Shown here: positions 42,133-51,140 of the stretch, piece by piece
Numbering within the stretch: position 1 is the first letter of the stretch
Layout: each line of letters begins with the position of its first letter
NCBI RefSeq assembly: GCF_900105385.1
Contig: NZ_LT629772.1
Coordinates: 806,001 to 870,000 of the forward strand
DNA from: Microlunatus soli
GTDB lineage: Bacteria > Actinomycetota > Actinomycetes > Propionibacteriales > Propionibacteriaceae
Length of the DNA stretch: 64,000 bases
Direction: 5' to 3'
The notes under the pieces: model-generated
Database searches by the model: none
Told to the model about the DNA's origin: nothing
The model's input: only the letters and a program-made list of their open reading frames with translations
Program-made: the position numbers and the translations under genes

Positions 42133-42759
42133 ATGGGGCTGCCCGCCACGAGTGCCCTGCTCGCGTTCATGATCGCCTCGCTGACCACCCTGCTGATCCC
42201 CGGACCGGCCGTCGTCTATGTCGTCACCCGCAGCGTCGAGTACGGACGCGGCGGCGCACTGTGGTCCGTACTCGGCGTCGAGACCGGCGCCGTGGTGCAC
42301 GCTCTGGCCGCCGCCGGCGGGGTGGCAGCGGTGCTGCAGACCTCCCCGACGGCTCTGACCGTGGTGCGACTGCTCGGCGTCGGATACCTGCTGTGGTTGG
42401 CGATCCGGCAGTTCGGACCGAGTCGACAACTGATCCGGTCCGAGACCTGCGCTGCTCCACGCAGTCGGCTGTCGCTGTATCGGGACGGCCTGCTGGTCGA
42501 CCTGTTGAATCCGAAGACCGCGTTGTTCTTCCTGGCGTTCGTCCCGCAGTTCATCGACCCGTCGCGCGGATCGCCGGCACTGCAGTCGGGGCTGCTCGGA
42601 CTGTTCTTCGTCGGCTTGGCACTGATCTGCGACGGCGGTTATGCGATGGCGGCGAGTCGACTGTCCGTGCACTGGACGTCGGCACGATTCCAACTCCTGA
42701 TCAGACGTCTTACCGGAACCGTCTATCTCGCTCTCGCCGCCGTCGCCGCATTTGCCTGA
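42133..42759 (+). CDS. LysE family translocator
   Basis: Inner-membrane amino-acid or metabolite exporter of the LysE/RhtB family, 208 residues from the ATG at 42133. The open frame begins 84 codons earlier, but that part is not LysE-like. It shows about six hydrophobic helices with the family signature LLIPGPAVVYVVTRSVEYGR near the N-terminus, GVGYLLWLAIRQF in the middle, LLVDLLNPKTALFFLAFVPQ (the NPK motif) and C-terminal LTGTVYLALAAVAAFA. The substrate is unknown. It is divergent from the ArsR-type regulator. Confidence 0.9.
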   Translation: MGLPATSALLAFMIASLTTLLIPGPAVVYVVTRSVEYGRGGALWSVLGVETGAVVHALAAAGGVAAVLQTSPTALTVVRLLGVGYLLWLAIRQFGPSRQLIRSETCAAPRSRLSLYRDGLLVDLLNPKTALFFLAFVPQFIDPSRGSPALQSGLLGLFFVGLALICDGGYAMAASRLSVHWTSARFQLLIRRLTGTVYLALAAVAAFA

Positions 42760-42907
42760 TCACGCAAATACAAGATGGGTATATCTATTCGCAAATGTCG
42801 TCATCACAAATACGCGTGATCGGTGCTGGCATTTCACACCGCGATTCTCGCGTCGATCCTGCGGCGTGGGCGACCGCTCGGGCGACCGGACCGGCCGGCG
42901 CGACAGC

Positions 42908-43354
42908 TCAACCGGACACCTTGAGATCGTCGCCGTCGACGCTGACGGTCGCCGCGGGCAACGGCTTCTGCGCGGGTGGGTGCAACACCGAACCGTCCTT
43001 GACCGAGAACTGGCTGCCGTGGCAGTTGCAGACGATCGCGTCGCCGTCGACCGCACTGAGCGGGCACCCCTCGTGCGTGCACTTGCTGCTGAACGCCTTG
43101 AAGTCACCGGCCGTCGGCTGCGTCACGACGTAGGCTCCCTTGATCACGCCGCTGCCCTCCGGCACCGAGGACTTGGCGACGGTGATCGGGCCGGTGGAAG
43201 CCGCCGCGGAACCCCCACCCCCACCGGAGGCTCCGGAACCCCCGGAGCACGCGGCGAGCACCGCGGTGGCGCCGCCGAGTGCGACCATCCCGATCGATCG
43301 GAAAAGCTCGCGCCGGCTGCGGGTGGTGGTGGGCTTGACGAATGCGTCGACCAT
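42908..43354 (-). CDS. Tat-exported Rieske [2Fe-2S] lipoprotein
   Basis: 148 residues from the ATG at 43354, which has GGAGG eight bases upstream. N-terminal twin-arginine signal TTRSRRELFRSIGMVAL, then a lipobox ending VLAAC (Cys ~35), a Gly/Ser linker, and a Rieske domain with CTHEGCPL (Cys/His pair 1) and CNCHGSQFSVKDGSVL (pair 2). It would be exported folded and anchored outside the membrane as a soluble electron carrier. It is not in a cytochrome bc operon; the genes around it (LysE exporter, uvrA) do not name its partner. Confidence 0.92.
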   Translation of the reverse strand: MVDAFVKPTTTRSRRELFRSIGMVALGGATAVLAACSGGSGASGGGGGSAAASTGPITVAKSSVPEGSGVIKGAYVVTQPTAGDFKAFSSKCTHEGCPLSAVDGDAIVCNCHGSQFSVKDGSVLHPPAQKPLPAATVSVDGDDLKVSG

Positions 43355-43507
43355 GCTGGTGTCCTCCGGGGTGAAGGTGACCGGCTCCCGCACCGCGAGA
43401 AGACCGCTGTCTCCTCGCCGTCGGCTTCCGGATCGCTGACTACTCAATCATCTGGGTCAACGGAGTAGCACGCCGGATGGTTCGCCACCCACCGAGATCG
43501 GGGCTGA

Positions 43508-46500
43508 TCAGCGGGCCGCGGCCGACTTCGTCGTGCTCCTCTTCGACGTCGCCTTCTTGGTGGTGCTCTTCTTCGTCGCCGCCTTCTGAGCCGCGGCCTT
43601 CCCGGCGGCAGTCTTCTGGGTCGCCGTCTTCGCTGTGGCCTTCTTCGGTGCAGCCTTCTTCGGTGGGGCCTTCCGTGCCCCGGCCTTCTTCGCCGCGGCC
43701 CGTTTCGCAGAATCGTTGGCAACCGACGCGCGGGCCGCCGACTTCCGGGGGCCGGCGACCGCCTTCGTCGCCACCGGCCGTCGAGACTCCGTTGCCGCCA
43801 CCAACTCCGGCTGCGCGGGACCGACCGGCACCTCGCGGCCCTGCAGGACCTCGTTGAGGAACTGCCCGGTGTAGGACTCAGCCACCCGGGCGATCTCCTC
43901 CGGCGTCCCTTCGGCGATCACCGTGCCACCCCGGGAGCCACCCTCCGGCCCCATGTCGATCAGCCAGTCGGCGGTCTTGATCACATCGAGGTTGTGCTCG
44001 ATCACCACGACCGTGTTGCCGGCATCGACCAGCCGGCCCAGGACACCGAGCAACTTGCGGATGTCCTCGAAATGCAGACCGGTGGTCGGCTCGTCCAGGA
44101 CATACATCGTGCGGCCGGTCGAACGCTTCTGTAGCTCGCTGGCCAGCTTCACCCGCTGTGCCTCGCCGCCGGACAGGGTCGGCGCCGGTTGGCCGAGCCG
44201 GACGTACCCCAGGCCGACCTCGTTCAGCGTCTTCAGGTGTCGGGCGATCGCGGGGATGGCAGCGAAGAAGTCCACTGCTTCTTCGATCGGCATGTCCAGG
44301 ATCTCGGCGATCGTCCGACCCTTGTAGTGCACCTCGAGGGTCTCCCGGTTGTACCGAGCCCCGTGGCAGACCTCGCACGGCACATACACGTCGGGCAGGA
44401 AGTTCATCTCGATCTTGATGGTGCCGTCGCCCATGCAGTTCTCGCAGCGGCCGCCCTTGACGTTGAAGGAGAACCGGCCCGGCTGATAGCCACGGACCTT
44501 GGCCTCCGGGGTGTCGGCGAACAGCTTGCGCATGTGGTCGAAGACGCCGGTGTAGGTGGCCGGGTTGGACCGCGGCGTACGACCGATCGGTGACTGGTCG
44601 ACGTGGATGATCTTGTCGATCTCGTCGGCGCCGGTGATCGACTTGTGTTTGCCCGCTACGGTCCGTGCGTTGTAGATCCGCTTGGCCATCTCGGTGTAGA
44701 GGATGCCGTTGACCAGCGTCGACTTGCCCGAACCGGAAACCCCGGTGACAGCGATCAGCTGACCGAGCGGGAAGGACACGTCGATGTTCTTCAGGTTGTG
44801 TTCGTGGGCACCCTTGACCGTGATCGCACGACCGTCCCGCGCCCGACGACTGGCCGGCAGCGGGATCGACTTGCGCCCGGACAGGTAGGCACCGGTCAGC
44901 GACTCCGCACTGGCCAGCAGCTCGTCCACCGGACCGGACACCACCACGTGGCCACCGTGCTCACCGGCGCCCGGTCCGATGTCGACCGCCCAGTCGGCGG
45001 TCCGGATGGTGTCCTCGTCATGCTCGACGACGATCAGCGTGTTGCCGATGTCCCGGAGCCGGACCAACGTCTCGATCAGTCGCCGGTTGTCCCGCTGGTG
45101 CAGCCCGATCGACGGCTCGTCCAGGACGTAGAGCACCCCGGCCAGCCCGGAACCGATCTGGGTCGCCAATCGGATCCGCTGCGCCTCGCCCCCGGACAGG
45201 CTGCCGGTCGGCCGGTCCAGCGACAGATAGTCCAGGCCGACGTCCAACAGGAACCGGAGCCGCTCGTTGATCTCCTTGAGCACCCGCTCGGCGATCTGCT
45301 TCTCCCGCTTGCTGAGCTTCAGCGCGGCCAGGAACTGCGCGGCGTTGTCGATCGACATCGCCGCTACCTCGGCGATGTTCTTACCGCCGACGGTGACCGC
45401 CAGCGATGTCGGCTTCAGCCGGGCACCCTTACAGACCGAGCAGGGCACCTCCCGCATGTAGCCGGCGAACCGCTCCCGGGAGGAGTCCGACTCCGCCTCG
45501 GCGTGACGACGCTCGACGTAGGTCACGACGCCCTCGAACTTGGCGTTGTAGGACCGCTCCCGGCCGTACCGGTTCTTGTAGGAGACGTGCACCTGGCCGT
45601 CGACGCCGTGCAGCAGGAGCTTCTTGGCCCGCGCAGGCAACTCGTGCCAGGGCACGCTGGTGCTGAACTTGGCGTCCTTGGCCAAGGCCTCGATCAGCCG
45701 ACCGAAGTAGTCGGCGACATGCATCCCGGTCCACGGCGAGATCGCTCCCTCATCCAGGCTCTTGTCCGGATCGGGCACCACCAGCTCCGGATCGACCTCC
45801 ATCTTGGTGCCGATCCCGGAGCACTCCGGGCAGGCACCCCAGGGCGCATTGAACGAGAACTGCCGCGGCTCCAGCTCTTCGACGGAGATGTCGTGGTCGT
45901 TGGGACAGGCCATCTTCTCGGAATAGCGACGCTCCCGTCCCGGATCCTTCGGGTCCAGGTCGACGAAGTCGATCGACACCACACCGGCGGCCAGGGCCAG
46001 CGCTGTCTCCACCGAGTCCGTCAGCCGCTGCTTGGCGGACGGCTTGGCCGCCAGCCGATCGACGATGACATCGATGTTGTGCTTCTTCTGCTTGTCCAAG
46101 GTCGGCGGATCGGTCAGCTGGTGCAGCTCGCCGTCCACCCGGATCCGGCTGAAACCGCCGGTGCCGAGCTGGCGGAACAGATCGACATACTCCCCCTTGC
46201 GGCCGCGGACGACCGGCGCCAGCACCTGGAACCGGGTGCCGTCGGGCAGCCCGAGCAGCCGATCGACGATCTGCTGAGGTGACTGTCGGCTGATCGGCTC
46301 GCCGCAGACCGGGCAGTGTGGGTGACCGGCCCGGGCATAGAGCAGCCGCAGGTAGTCGTAGACCTCGGTGATGGTGCCGACGGTCGATCGCGGGTTGCGG
46401 TTGGTCGACTTCTGGTCGATCGAGACCGCCGGCGACAGCCCCTCGATGAAGTCGACGTCGGGTTTGTCCATCTGACCGAGGAACTGCCGGGCATAGGCCG

Positions 46501-46705
46501 ACAGCGACTCGACGTAACGCCGCTGCCCCTCGGCGAAAATGGTGTCGAACGCGAGGCTCGACTTGCCCGAGCCGGACAGCCCGGTGAACACGATCAGCGC
46601 GTCCCGGGGTAGGTCGAGCGAGACGTCGCGCAGGTTGTGCTCTCGGGCACCGCGGATGATGAGTCGATCGGTCACGACGGCAACTCTAGGAGCACCCTCC
46701 GACAT
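43508..46705 (-). CDS. uvrA: Excinuclease ABC subunit A with Lys/Ala-rich C-terminal tail
   Basis: Damage-recognition ATPase of nucleotide-excision repair, 1065 residues. Walker A1 [20 protein letters not shown], first zinc module ACPNDHDI...ACPECSG (C-x-H type usual in actinobacteria), ABC signatures [18 protein letters not shown] and [16 protein letters not shown], Walker A2 [17 protein letters not shown], and second zinc module CENCMGDGT...[10 protein letters not shown]. The last ~95 residues are a histone-like tail of AKK/KKA/TKK units, which makes the protein longer than the usual ~950-970. ATG at 46705 has GGAGG three bases upstream; the GTG at 46675 is an alternative start. Confidence 0.96.
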   Translation of the reverse strand: MSEGAPRVAVVTDRLIIRGAREHNLRDVSLDLPRDALIVFTGLSGSGKSSLAFDTIFAEGQRRYVESLSAYARQFLGQMDKPDVDFIEGLSPAVSIDQKSTNRNPRSTVGTITEVYDYLRLLYARAGHPHCPVCGEPISRQSPQQIVDRLLGLPDGTRFQVLAPVVRGRKGEYVDLFRQLGTGGFSRIRVDGELHQLTDPPTLDKQKKHNIDVIVDRLAAKPSAKQRLTDSVETALALAAGVVSIDFVDLDPKDPGRERRYSEKMACPNDHDISVEELEPRQFSFNAPWGACPECSGIGTKMEVDPELVVPDPDKSLDEGAISPWTGMHVADYFGRLIEALAKDAKFSTSVPWHELPARAKKLLLHGVDGQVHVSYKNRYGRERSYNAKFEGVVTYVERRHAEAESDSSRERFAGYMREVPCSVCKGARLKPTSLAVTVGGKNIAEVAAMSIDNAAQFLAALKLSKREKQIAERVLKEINERLRFLLDVGLDYLSLDRPTGSLSGGEAQRIRLATQIGSGLAGVLYVLDEPSIGLHQRDNRRLIETLVRLRDIGNTLIVVEHDEDTIRTADWAVDIGPGAGEHGGHVVVSGPVDELLASAESLTGAYLSGRKSIPLPASRRARDGRAITVKGAHEHNLKNIDVSFPLGQLIAVTGVSGSGKSTLVNGILYTEMAKRIYNARTVAGKHKSITGADEIDKIIHVDQSPIGRTPRSNPATYTGVFDHMRKLFADTPEAKVRGYQPGRFSFNVKGGRCENCMGDGTIKIEMNFLPDVYVPCEVCHGARYNRETLEVHYKGRTIAEILDMPIEEAVDFFAAIPAIARHLKTLNEVGLGYVRLGQPAPTLSGGEAQRVKLASELQKRSTGRTMYVLDEPTTGLHFEDIRKLLGVLGRLVDAGNTVVVIEHNLDVIKTADWLIDMGPEGGSRGGTVIAEGTPEEIARVAESYTGQFLNEVLQGREVPVGPAQPELVAATESRRPVATKAVAGPRKSAARASVANDSAKRAAAKKAGARKAPPKKAAPKKATAKTATQKTAAGKAAAQKAATKKSTTKKATSKRSTTKSAAAR

Positions 46706-46856
46706 TTCCTCCGCGCCGTCGATCCATCGTCCGTTCCGAACCGGTCTGCTGTTTCTCAGGCGTCACATCCGTCGCAGACAACACAATCGCGACCGGATCC
46801 GGTGAGCCGGAGGGGAGCCGTTCGGCGCGACCTGCGGGGCGGTTAGATTGTCGGCC

Positions 46857-47612
46857 ATGACACAGCCGAGCCGGCCGGACGCGGCCCCGCCGACCACCGA
46901 CGTCGCCGAGGTGCGCGAGTTGCTCGATCGGGCTGACCGCCAGCTGCTGGGGGCGACCATCGCCGTCACCGACCAGGACTGGCGATCCGCGTCCGCCCTG
47001 CCCGGCTGGACGCGTGGCCATGTCGCGACCCACCTCAGCCGGCACGCCGACGCGTTCGCACGACTGGCGTCCGGGGCTCGGGCGGGCACCGACGAGGTGA
47101 TGTATCCGGGCGACCGGGACGCCGAGATCGAGCAGGGTGCCGATCGCAGCGGACTGGAGATCCAGACCGATCTGGACACCAGTGTCGGGCGACTGGAACA
47201 GGAGTTCGAGCAACTGGCCGAGGCCGACGGGTGGCAGACCCCGGTCCAGTTGCGGCACGGCATCCGGGTGGCCGCCGAAGGGTTGCCGCTCGGCCGACTC
47301 TTCGAGGTCGTCGTGCACCACGTCGATCTCGATATCGGGATGACCGTCGACGACATCGATCCCGCGTTGGCCGAACACTGTCTGCGCTGGGCTGCGATCC
47401 GCCAGGGCGGTCGCACCGACTATCCGGCGCTCCGCCTGACCTGCTCGGACGGCGGGTCCGGCGCCGAGGTGACCGTCGATGTCGGTGCGACACAGTCCGC
47501 CGATCCGATCGTGGTCAGTGGGCCGGCCAACCGGCTGCTCGGCTGGCTCACCCAGCGCTCGGGTGCCGAAGGTCTGCGCGGGGACGTGCCGACCCTGCCG
47601 ACCTTCGGCTGA
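46857..47612 (+). CDS. Maleylpyruvate isomerase family mycothiol-dependent enzyme
   Basis: DinB-like four-helix protein of the MDMPI family, 251 residues. The N-terminal metal-binding domain includes LLDRADRQLLGATIAVTD, ALPGWTRGHVATHLSRHADA (His ligands) and FEVVVHHVDLDIGM (third His). A C-terminal SCP2-like domain follows (LTCSDGGSGAEVTVDVGA). Mycothiol is the actinobacterial low-molecular-weight thiol. The true reaction may be thiol transfer rather than maleylpyruvate isomerisation. It is divergent from uvrA and 49 bp before the MBL hydrolase, a pairing seen in other actinobacteria. Confidence 0.9.
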   Translation: MTQPSRPDAAPPTTDVAEVRELLDRADRQLLGATIAVTDQDWRSASALPGWTRGHVATHLSRHADAFARLASGARAGTDEVMYPGDRDAEIEQGADRSGLEIQTDLDTSVGRLEQEFEQLAEADGWQTPVQLRHGIRVAAEGLPLGRLFEVVVHHVDLDIGMTVDDIDPALAEHCLRWAAIRQGGRTDYPALRLTCSDGGSGAEVTVDVGATQSADPIVVSGPANRLLGWLTQRSGAEGLRGDVPTLPTFG

Positions 47613-47661
47613 GCCGACCAGCAGCAGAACCGAGCCCTGAGCATTCGAGGAGGACACCGAG

Positions 47662-48321
47662 ATGACCGGACGAGGACATGTCGAACCGGGCGGACAACCG
47701 CTGGTCGAGCAGCTGTCGCCCGAGCTGACCATGATCAAGATGTCGGTCGGGCCGATGGACAACAACGCCTATGTGCTGCAGCCCCGGACCGGCGCCCCGG
47801 TGTTGATCGACGCTGCGAACGACGCCGACCGTCTGGTCGCCGCGGCCGGCGACCCGCCGCCCGGAACGATCGTCACCACACATCGCCATCATGATCATTG
47901 GCAGGCTCTGGCCGATCTCACTGCGCGGTGGAGTCCTCAGTTGTACGCCGGATCCCCTGACCTGGAAGCGATCCAGCAGGGTGCCGGCGTCCGTGACGTC
48001 ACCGGAGTCTGGGACGCCGACGAGATCCCGATCGGCGACGAACGGCTGGAAATCCTCGGTCTGGTCGGCCACACTCCAGGGTCGATCGTGATCATCTACC
48101 GTGGCGACGTCACCCACCTGTTCACCGGTGACGGCCTGTTCCCCGGTGGCGTCGGAAAGACCGGCTCGGCCGCCGACTTCACCTCGCTGATCGAAGACGT
48201 CGAACACAAGATCTTCAACGTCTTCGAGGACGACACCGTGATCCATCCCGGCCACGGCGACGACACCACGGTCGGCCGGGAGCGCCCGCATCTGGACGAA
48301 TGGCGGTCGCGCGGCTGGTGA
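47662..48321 (+). CDS. MBL-fold metallo-hydrolase (glyoxalase II-like)
   Basis: 219 residues; metallo-beta-lactamase fold with the zinc motif TTHRHHDHWQAL (HxHxDH form), further ligands in LVGHTPGSIVIIY and TGDGLFPGGVGK, and the last His in VIHPGHGDDTTVG. This is the glyoxalase-II/persulfide-dioxygenase-like subgroup; acting on a mycothiol conjugate is a reasonable inference from the neighbour. GAGGAGGAC precedes the ATG. It is encoded next to uvrA, as in mycobacteria, without known mechanistic link. Confidence 0.9.
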   Translation: MTGRGHVEPGGQPLVEQLSPELTMIKMSVGPMDNNAYVLQPRTGAPVLIDAANDADRLVAAAGDPPPGTIVTTHRHHDHWQALADLTARWSPQLYAGSPDLEAIQQGAGVRDVTGVWDADEIPIGDERLEILGLVGHTPGSIVIIYRGDVTHLFTGDGLFPGGVGKTGSAADFTSLIEDVEHKIFNVFEDDTVIHPGHGDDTTVGRERPHLDEWRSRGW

Positions 48322-48428
48322 TCGGTCCGCGCCCGTTCCTGGTCGCAGTCCACTCCTGGTTCAGGGCCCTCACGATTCAGCGCCCTCAGTTTCGGGCGGC
48401 GGACACGGCTCCGGTGCGAGGTCGCTGA

Positions 48429-49028
48429 TCAAGCCTGAACGGCGGCCAGCCAGAGCCGGGCGATCTCGTCGTGCCCGATCGCGGTCGGATGCACACCGTC
48501 CTCGGCCAACTCGGCCGCACTGCTCGCCGCGGCCAGCTTGTTCAGCTCGGCGTCCAACGCGACCACCGGTGCACCGAACTCGGTCGCCAGCCGATGGACG
48601 GTCTCGATCCGGGGCGCCAGATCCTCCCGCCACGCCGTTGCCTGCTCCTCGGTGACCGGCAGTACGAAGGGTTCCAGCAGGACCAACCCGGCCCCGGTGT
48701 CGGTGATCCGCGTGGCGATGTCGCGATAGCTGCGTTCGAAGTCTTCTGCCGACGTCGGATCGTCGCGGTCGAAGCGCCGCCAGGTGTCGTTGATCCCGAT
48801 CATGATCGACACCAGATCCGGCCGGTGTGCCAGCACGTCGTCGGCCAGCCTGGCCTGCAGATCGACGGCACGGTTGCCGCCGACACCGGAGTTGATCACC
48901 GTCTGCTCGGACAGCCGGTCGGCCAGCCGACGGACATAGCCGGTGCCGAGGGCGTCCGGGTCGCCGAATCGGCCGGCGTCGGTGATGCTGTCGCCGTAGC
49001 AGACGACAACGCTGTCGGGCTTGATCAT
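48429..49028 (-). CDS. SGNH/GDSL hydrolase
   Basis: 199-residue SGNH hydrolase without signal peptide. Block I VVCYGDSITDAGRFG (nucleophile Ser), block II SGVGGNRAVDLQARL, block III MIGINDTWRRF and block V EDGVHPTAIGHDEIARLW (Asp and His). An intracellular esterase or lipase-like enzyme with unknown substrate. AGGAGCTTC precedes the ATG. It is convergent with the MBL gene; the 107-bp gap shows no clear hairpin. Confidence 0.9.
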   Translation of the reverse strand: MIKPDSVVVCYGDSITDAGRFGDPDALGTGYVRRLADRLSEQTVINSGVGGNRAVDLQARLADDVLAHRPDLVSIMIGINDTWRRFDRDDPTSAEDFERSYRDIATRITDTGAGLVLLEPFVLPVTEEQATAWREDLAPRIETVHRLATEFGAPVVALDAELNKLAAASSAAELAEDGVHPTAIGHDEIARLWLAAVQA

Positions 49029-49193
49029 GAAGCTCCTGAGCTCGTGAGGTCGGCGACCACCTGCCGTGGCCGCATCGACCCTACCGGCACAGGCTCGTCC
49101 ACCACCAGCAGCATTCCATGATCACGCCCTTGCGATGATCAGAGGCACTCGATGATTTCCAGCAGACGGACGGCACGCCGCCGGCGAGGTCGA

Positions 49194-49841
49194 TCACATG
49201 TCGCGATAGCGCTGTGCCTTGGCGATGCCGTCCCGGAGTCCCGCGAGATCGAGCGGCGCGACGTAGGCCGGGGTGTCTCGCTGGATCCGCCATCCTTCGG
49301 CCAGTGGTCCGAGGTCCAGCACGTCGAAGCCGATCGCATCGATGAACGCCGCCACCCGATCCTTGGCCGACTGATCGTCGCCGGCGACGATCAACGCCCG
49401 CCGGTCGGCGGTCCCCCGCGCTGATGCCGCCGAGATGATCTCCGCCGCCCGGATGTGATTGAACGCCTTGACCACCCGCGCTCCGGGCAACTGACGCTGC
49501 AACAACTCGCTGGTGGTCGTCGATTCGTCGTCCAGCTCGGCGATCCTGCCGTCCCGCTGCGGATAGTAGTTGTCGGCGTCGATCACGATCTTGCCGTCGA
49601 AGTCGGCTGGATCGAGCGCGCCGATCGCCTTCAGCGGGATCGCGACCAACACCAGATCAGCTGCCGCAGCGGCCTCGGCGACGGTTCCCGCCGTCGCTCG
49701 CGGCCCGAGCTCGGAGACCAGGTCCCGCAGACTCTCCGGCCCCCGCGAGTTGGCGATCACGACATCGTCGCCGATGCCGATCGCCGCCCGAGCCACCACG
49801 CTGCCGATGTTTCCTGAACCGATGATTCCGATCGTTGCCAT
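49194..49841 (-). CDS. NADPH-dependent F420 reductase-like oxidoreductase
   Basis: 215 residues; N-terminal Rossmann motif ATIGIIGSGNIGSVVARAA followed by VVIANSRGPESLRDLVSELG, where the Ser/Arg after the second strand suggests NADP(H). Further conserved pieces are VLVAIPLKAIGAL, VIDADNYYPQRDG, and VVKAFNHIRAAEI. This is the Fno/YrdC-like F420 reductase superfamily; without genome context F420 itself is not proven as substrate. A 21-bp-arm inverted repeat lies upstream (49920-50079). Confidence 0.85.
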   Translation of the reverse strand: MATIGIIGSGNIGSVVARAAIGIGDDVVIANSRGPESLRDLVSELGPRATAGTVAEAAAAADLVLVAIPLKAIGALDPADFDGKIVIDADNYYPQRDGRIAELDDESTTTSELLQRQLPGARVVKAFNHIRAAEIISAASARGTADRRALIVAGDDQSAKDRVAAFIDAIGFDVLDLGPLAEGWRIQRDTPAYVAPLDLAGLRDGIAKAQRYRDM

Positions 49842-49919
49842 GCCAGGTCCAACACGATCGACGCGATCGACTATTCCCTCGGCCTCTCAGCCCGTTACGG
49901 CCGGACGCCGCGACTCCTC

Positions 49920-50079
49920 GTGTCCTGCACCCGAAATCCGCTACACAATTCGAGCGCCTGGAGCAGCAATCTGCTGCGTTGGCGTCGGCTGACATCCACC
50001 CGGTAAGCGCACCTCCGCCGCCTTGCAGCTCACTACTCCAGACGACCGACTTACGCACCGCATTTCGGGTGCAGGACAC
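49920..50079. repeat. 160-bp element bounded by long inverted repeats
   Basis: GTGTCCTGCACCCGAAAT (49920-49937) recurs as its exact complement at 50062-50079, and two more outer bases match around one mismatch. The 124-bp interior has no obvious coding frame. The right arm overlaps the stop codon of the CPBP gene by one base. I see no flanking target duplication. Confidence 0.75.
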
Positions 50080-51005
50080 TAGCCGAAGGCGGGACCGCTC
50101 CAGCCGAGCCGACCGCGGGTGACGACCACCAGGATCAGTGCCGCGATACCGGCCGTGATGCCGATACCGTGGGTGATCGCCGCGTGATCCATGGTCGGGA
50201 AGACGCCGGACCAGACCACCGACGCATAGGTGTTGATCGAGCTGTGCAAGATCATCTGCAGCGGCAGGCTCTGGTTGGTGCGGTTGAAGACCCAGGTCAT
50301 CACGATGCAGATCGCCATCGCGGTGCCGACGAACTCGATCACGTCGACGATCCGCACATTCGGCCAGTTCCCCCAGCTGGTGAGGAACAACGGCAGATGC
50401 CAGCAACCCCACAGCGGCCCGAGGATCAGGCTGCCGCCGAGCGACCCGAAGCGAGGCTGCAGCTTCGGCAGTGCGAAGTCCCGCCAACCCGGCTCCTCGG
50501 CGAGCCCGGTGGTGACCATCTGCAGTGCGAGCATCGGCAGGTAGACCAGCAGCACCGACACGGCGGGCAACTGGACATCACGACCGCCGGACAGCAACAA
50601 CCCGATCACCGTCAAGGACAGCGGGACGCCGGCGATCACCGCCAGATAGGCGCGCCAATCGACCCGCCAGCGACGGAACCGGCCGAGCCATTCCGCCAGT
50701 CCCGCACGGCCGGAGCTGATGGCGGTGACCAGGAACGCCGAGACGATCGGGCCGAGGTAGGCGCCGGGCAGCATGCCGAGCAGTTGCGTTGTCCCGAGCA
50801 CGGTCGGGAAGTCGAAGTCCCAGATGCCCAGTCCACTGCGGGACAGGACGTACGGGATCCAGGCCAGCCAGCTGAGCCCGAAGGCCAGCACGAAGAAGCT
50901 GATCACCGGCCGACGGCTGATCAGGGCGCGGAGGTCGCCCGCCCTCGGCACGGGTGCGGACTCGGTGGTCAGGTCCGGAATTCGATCCGGCAGCTGTGTT
51001 GTCAT
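50079..51005 (-). CDS. CPBP family intramembrane glutamic endopeptidase
   Basis: 308 residues from the ATG at 51005. About eight membrane helices start with VISFFVLAFGLSWLAWIPYV. CAAX/Rce1-like motifs are visible: AEEPGWRDFALPKLQ (motif 1, EExxxR), LWGCWHLPLFL (motif 2, FxxxH-like) and LHSSINTYA (motif 3). Such proteases process or degrade membrane substrates or peptides; the target is unknown. The frame remains open far upstream (to 52154), but that is antisense to the histidine-kinase gene. It is divergent from the two-component system, 135 bp apart, and may be its target. Confidence 0.9.
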   Translation of the reverse strand: MTTQLPDRIPDLTTESAPVPRAGDLRALISRRPVISFFVLAFGLSWLAWIPYVLSRSGLGIWDFDFPTVLGTTQLLGMLPGAYLGPIVSAFLVTAISSGRAGLAEWLGRFRRWRVDWRAYLAVIAGVPLSLTVIGLLLSGGRDVQLPAVSVLLVYLPMLALQMVTTGLAEEPGWRDFALPKLQPRFGSLGGSLILGPLWGCWHLPLFLTSWGNWPNVRIVDVIEFVGTAMAICIVMTWVFNRTNQSLPLQMILHSSINTYASVVWSGVFPTMDHAAITHGIGITAGIAALILVVVTRGRLGWSGPAFG

Positions 51006-51140
51006 GGAGACGACGCTACGAAGTGATCTTGGTCGGCACAGTCGGGCCGAACACCATCCGATGGTGTCGCACGGTCCACCATCGACAGGGCAGCCGGCCC
51101 CCTCGTCGGTGTGCCGGGCACCGGGCAGGATGGACCCATC

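Noticed and set aside
42758-42821. GATCACGC/GCGTGATC inverted repeat after the LysE gene
   Set aside because: Eight-bp arms around a 48-nt loop are weak; not convincing as terminator or element.
44603-46282. 559-codon plus-strand open frame opposite uvrA
   Set aside because: Antisense to ABC and zinc modules of UvrA.
46706-46856. LexA (SOS) box in the uvrA upstream region
   Set aside because: GTTCCGAAC has the half-sites in the wrong order and spacing compared with GAAC-N4-GTTC.
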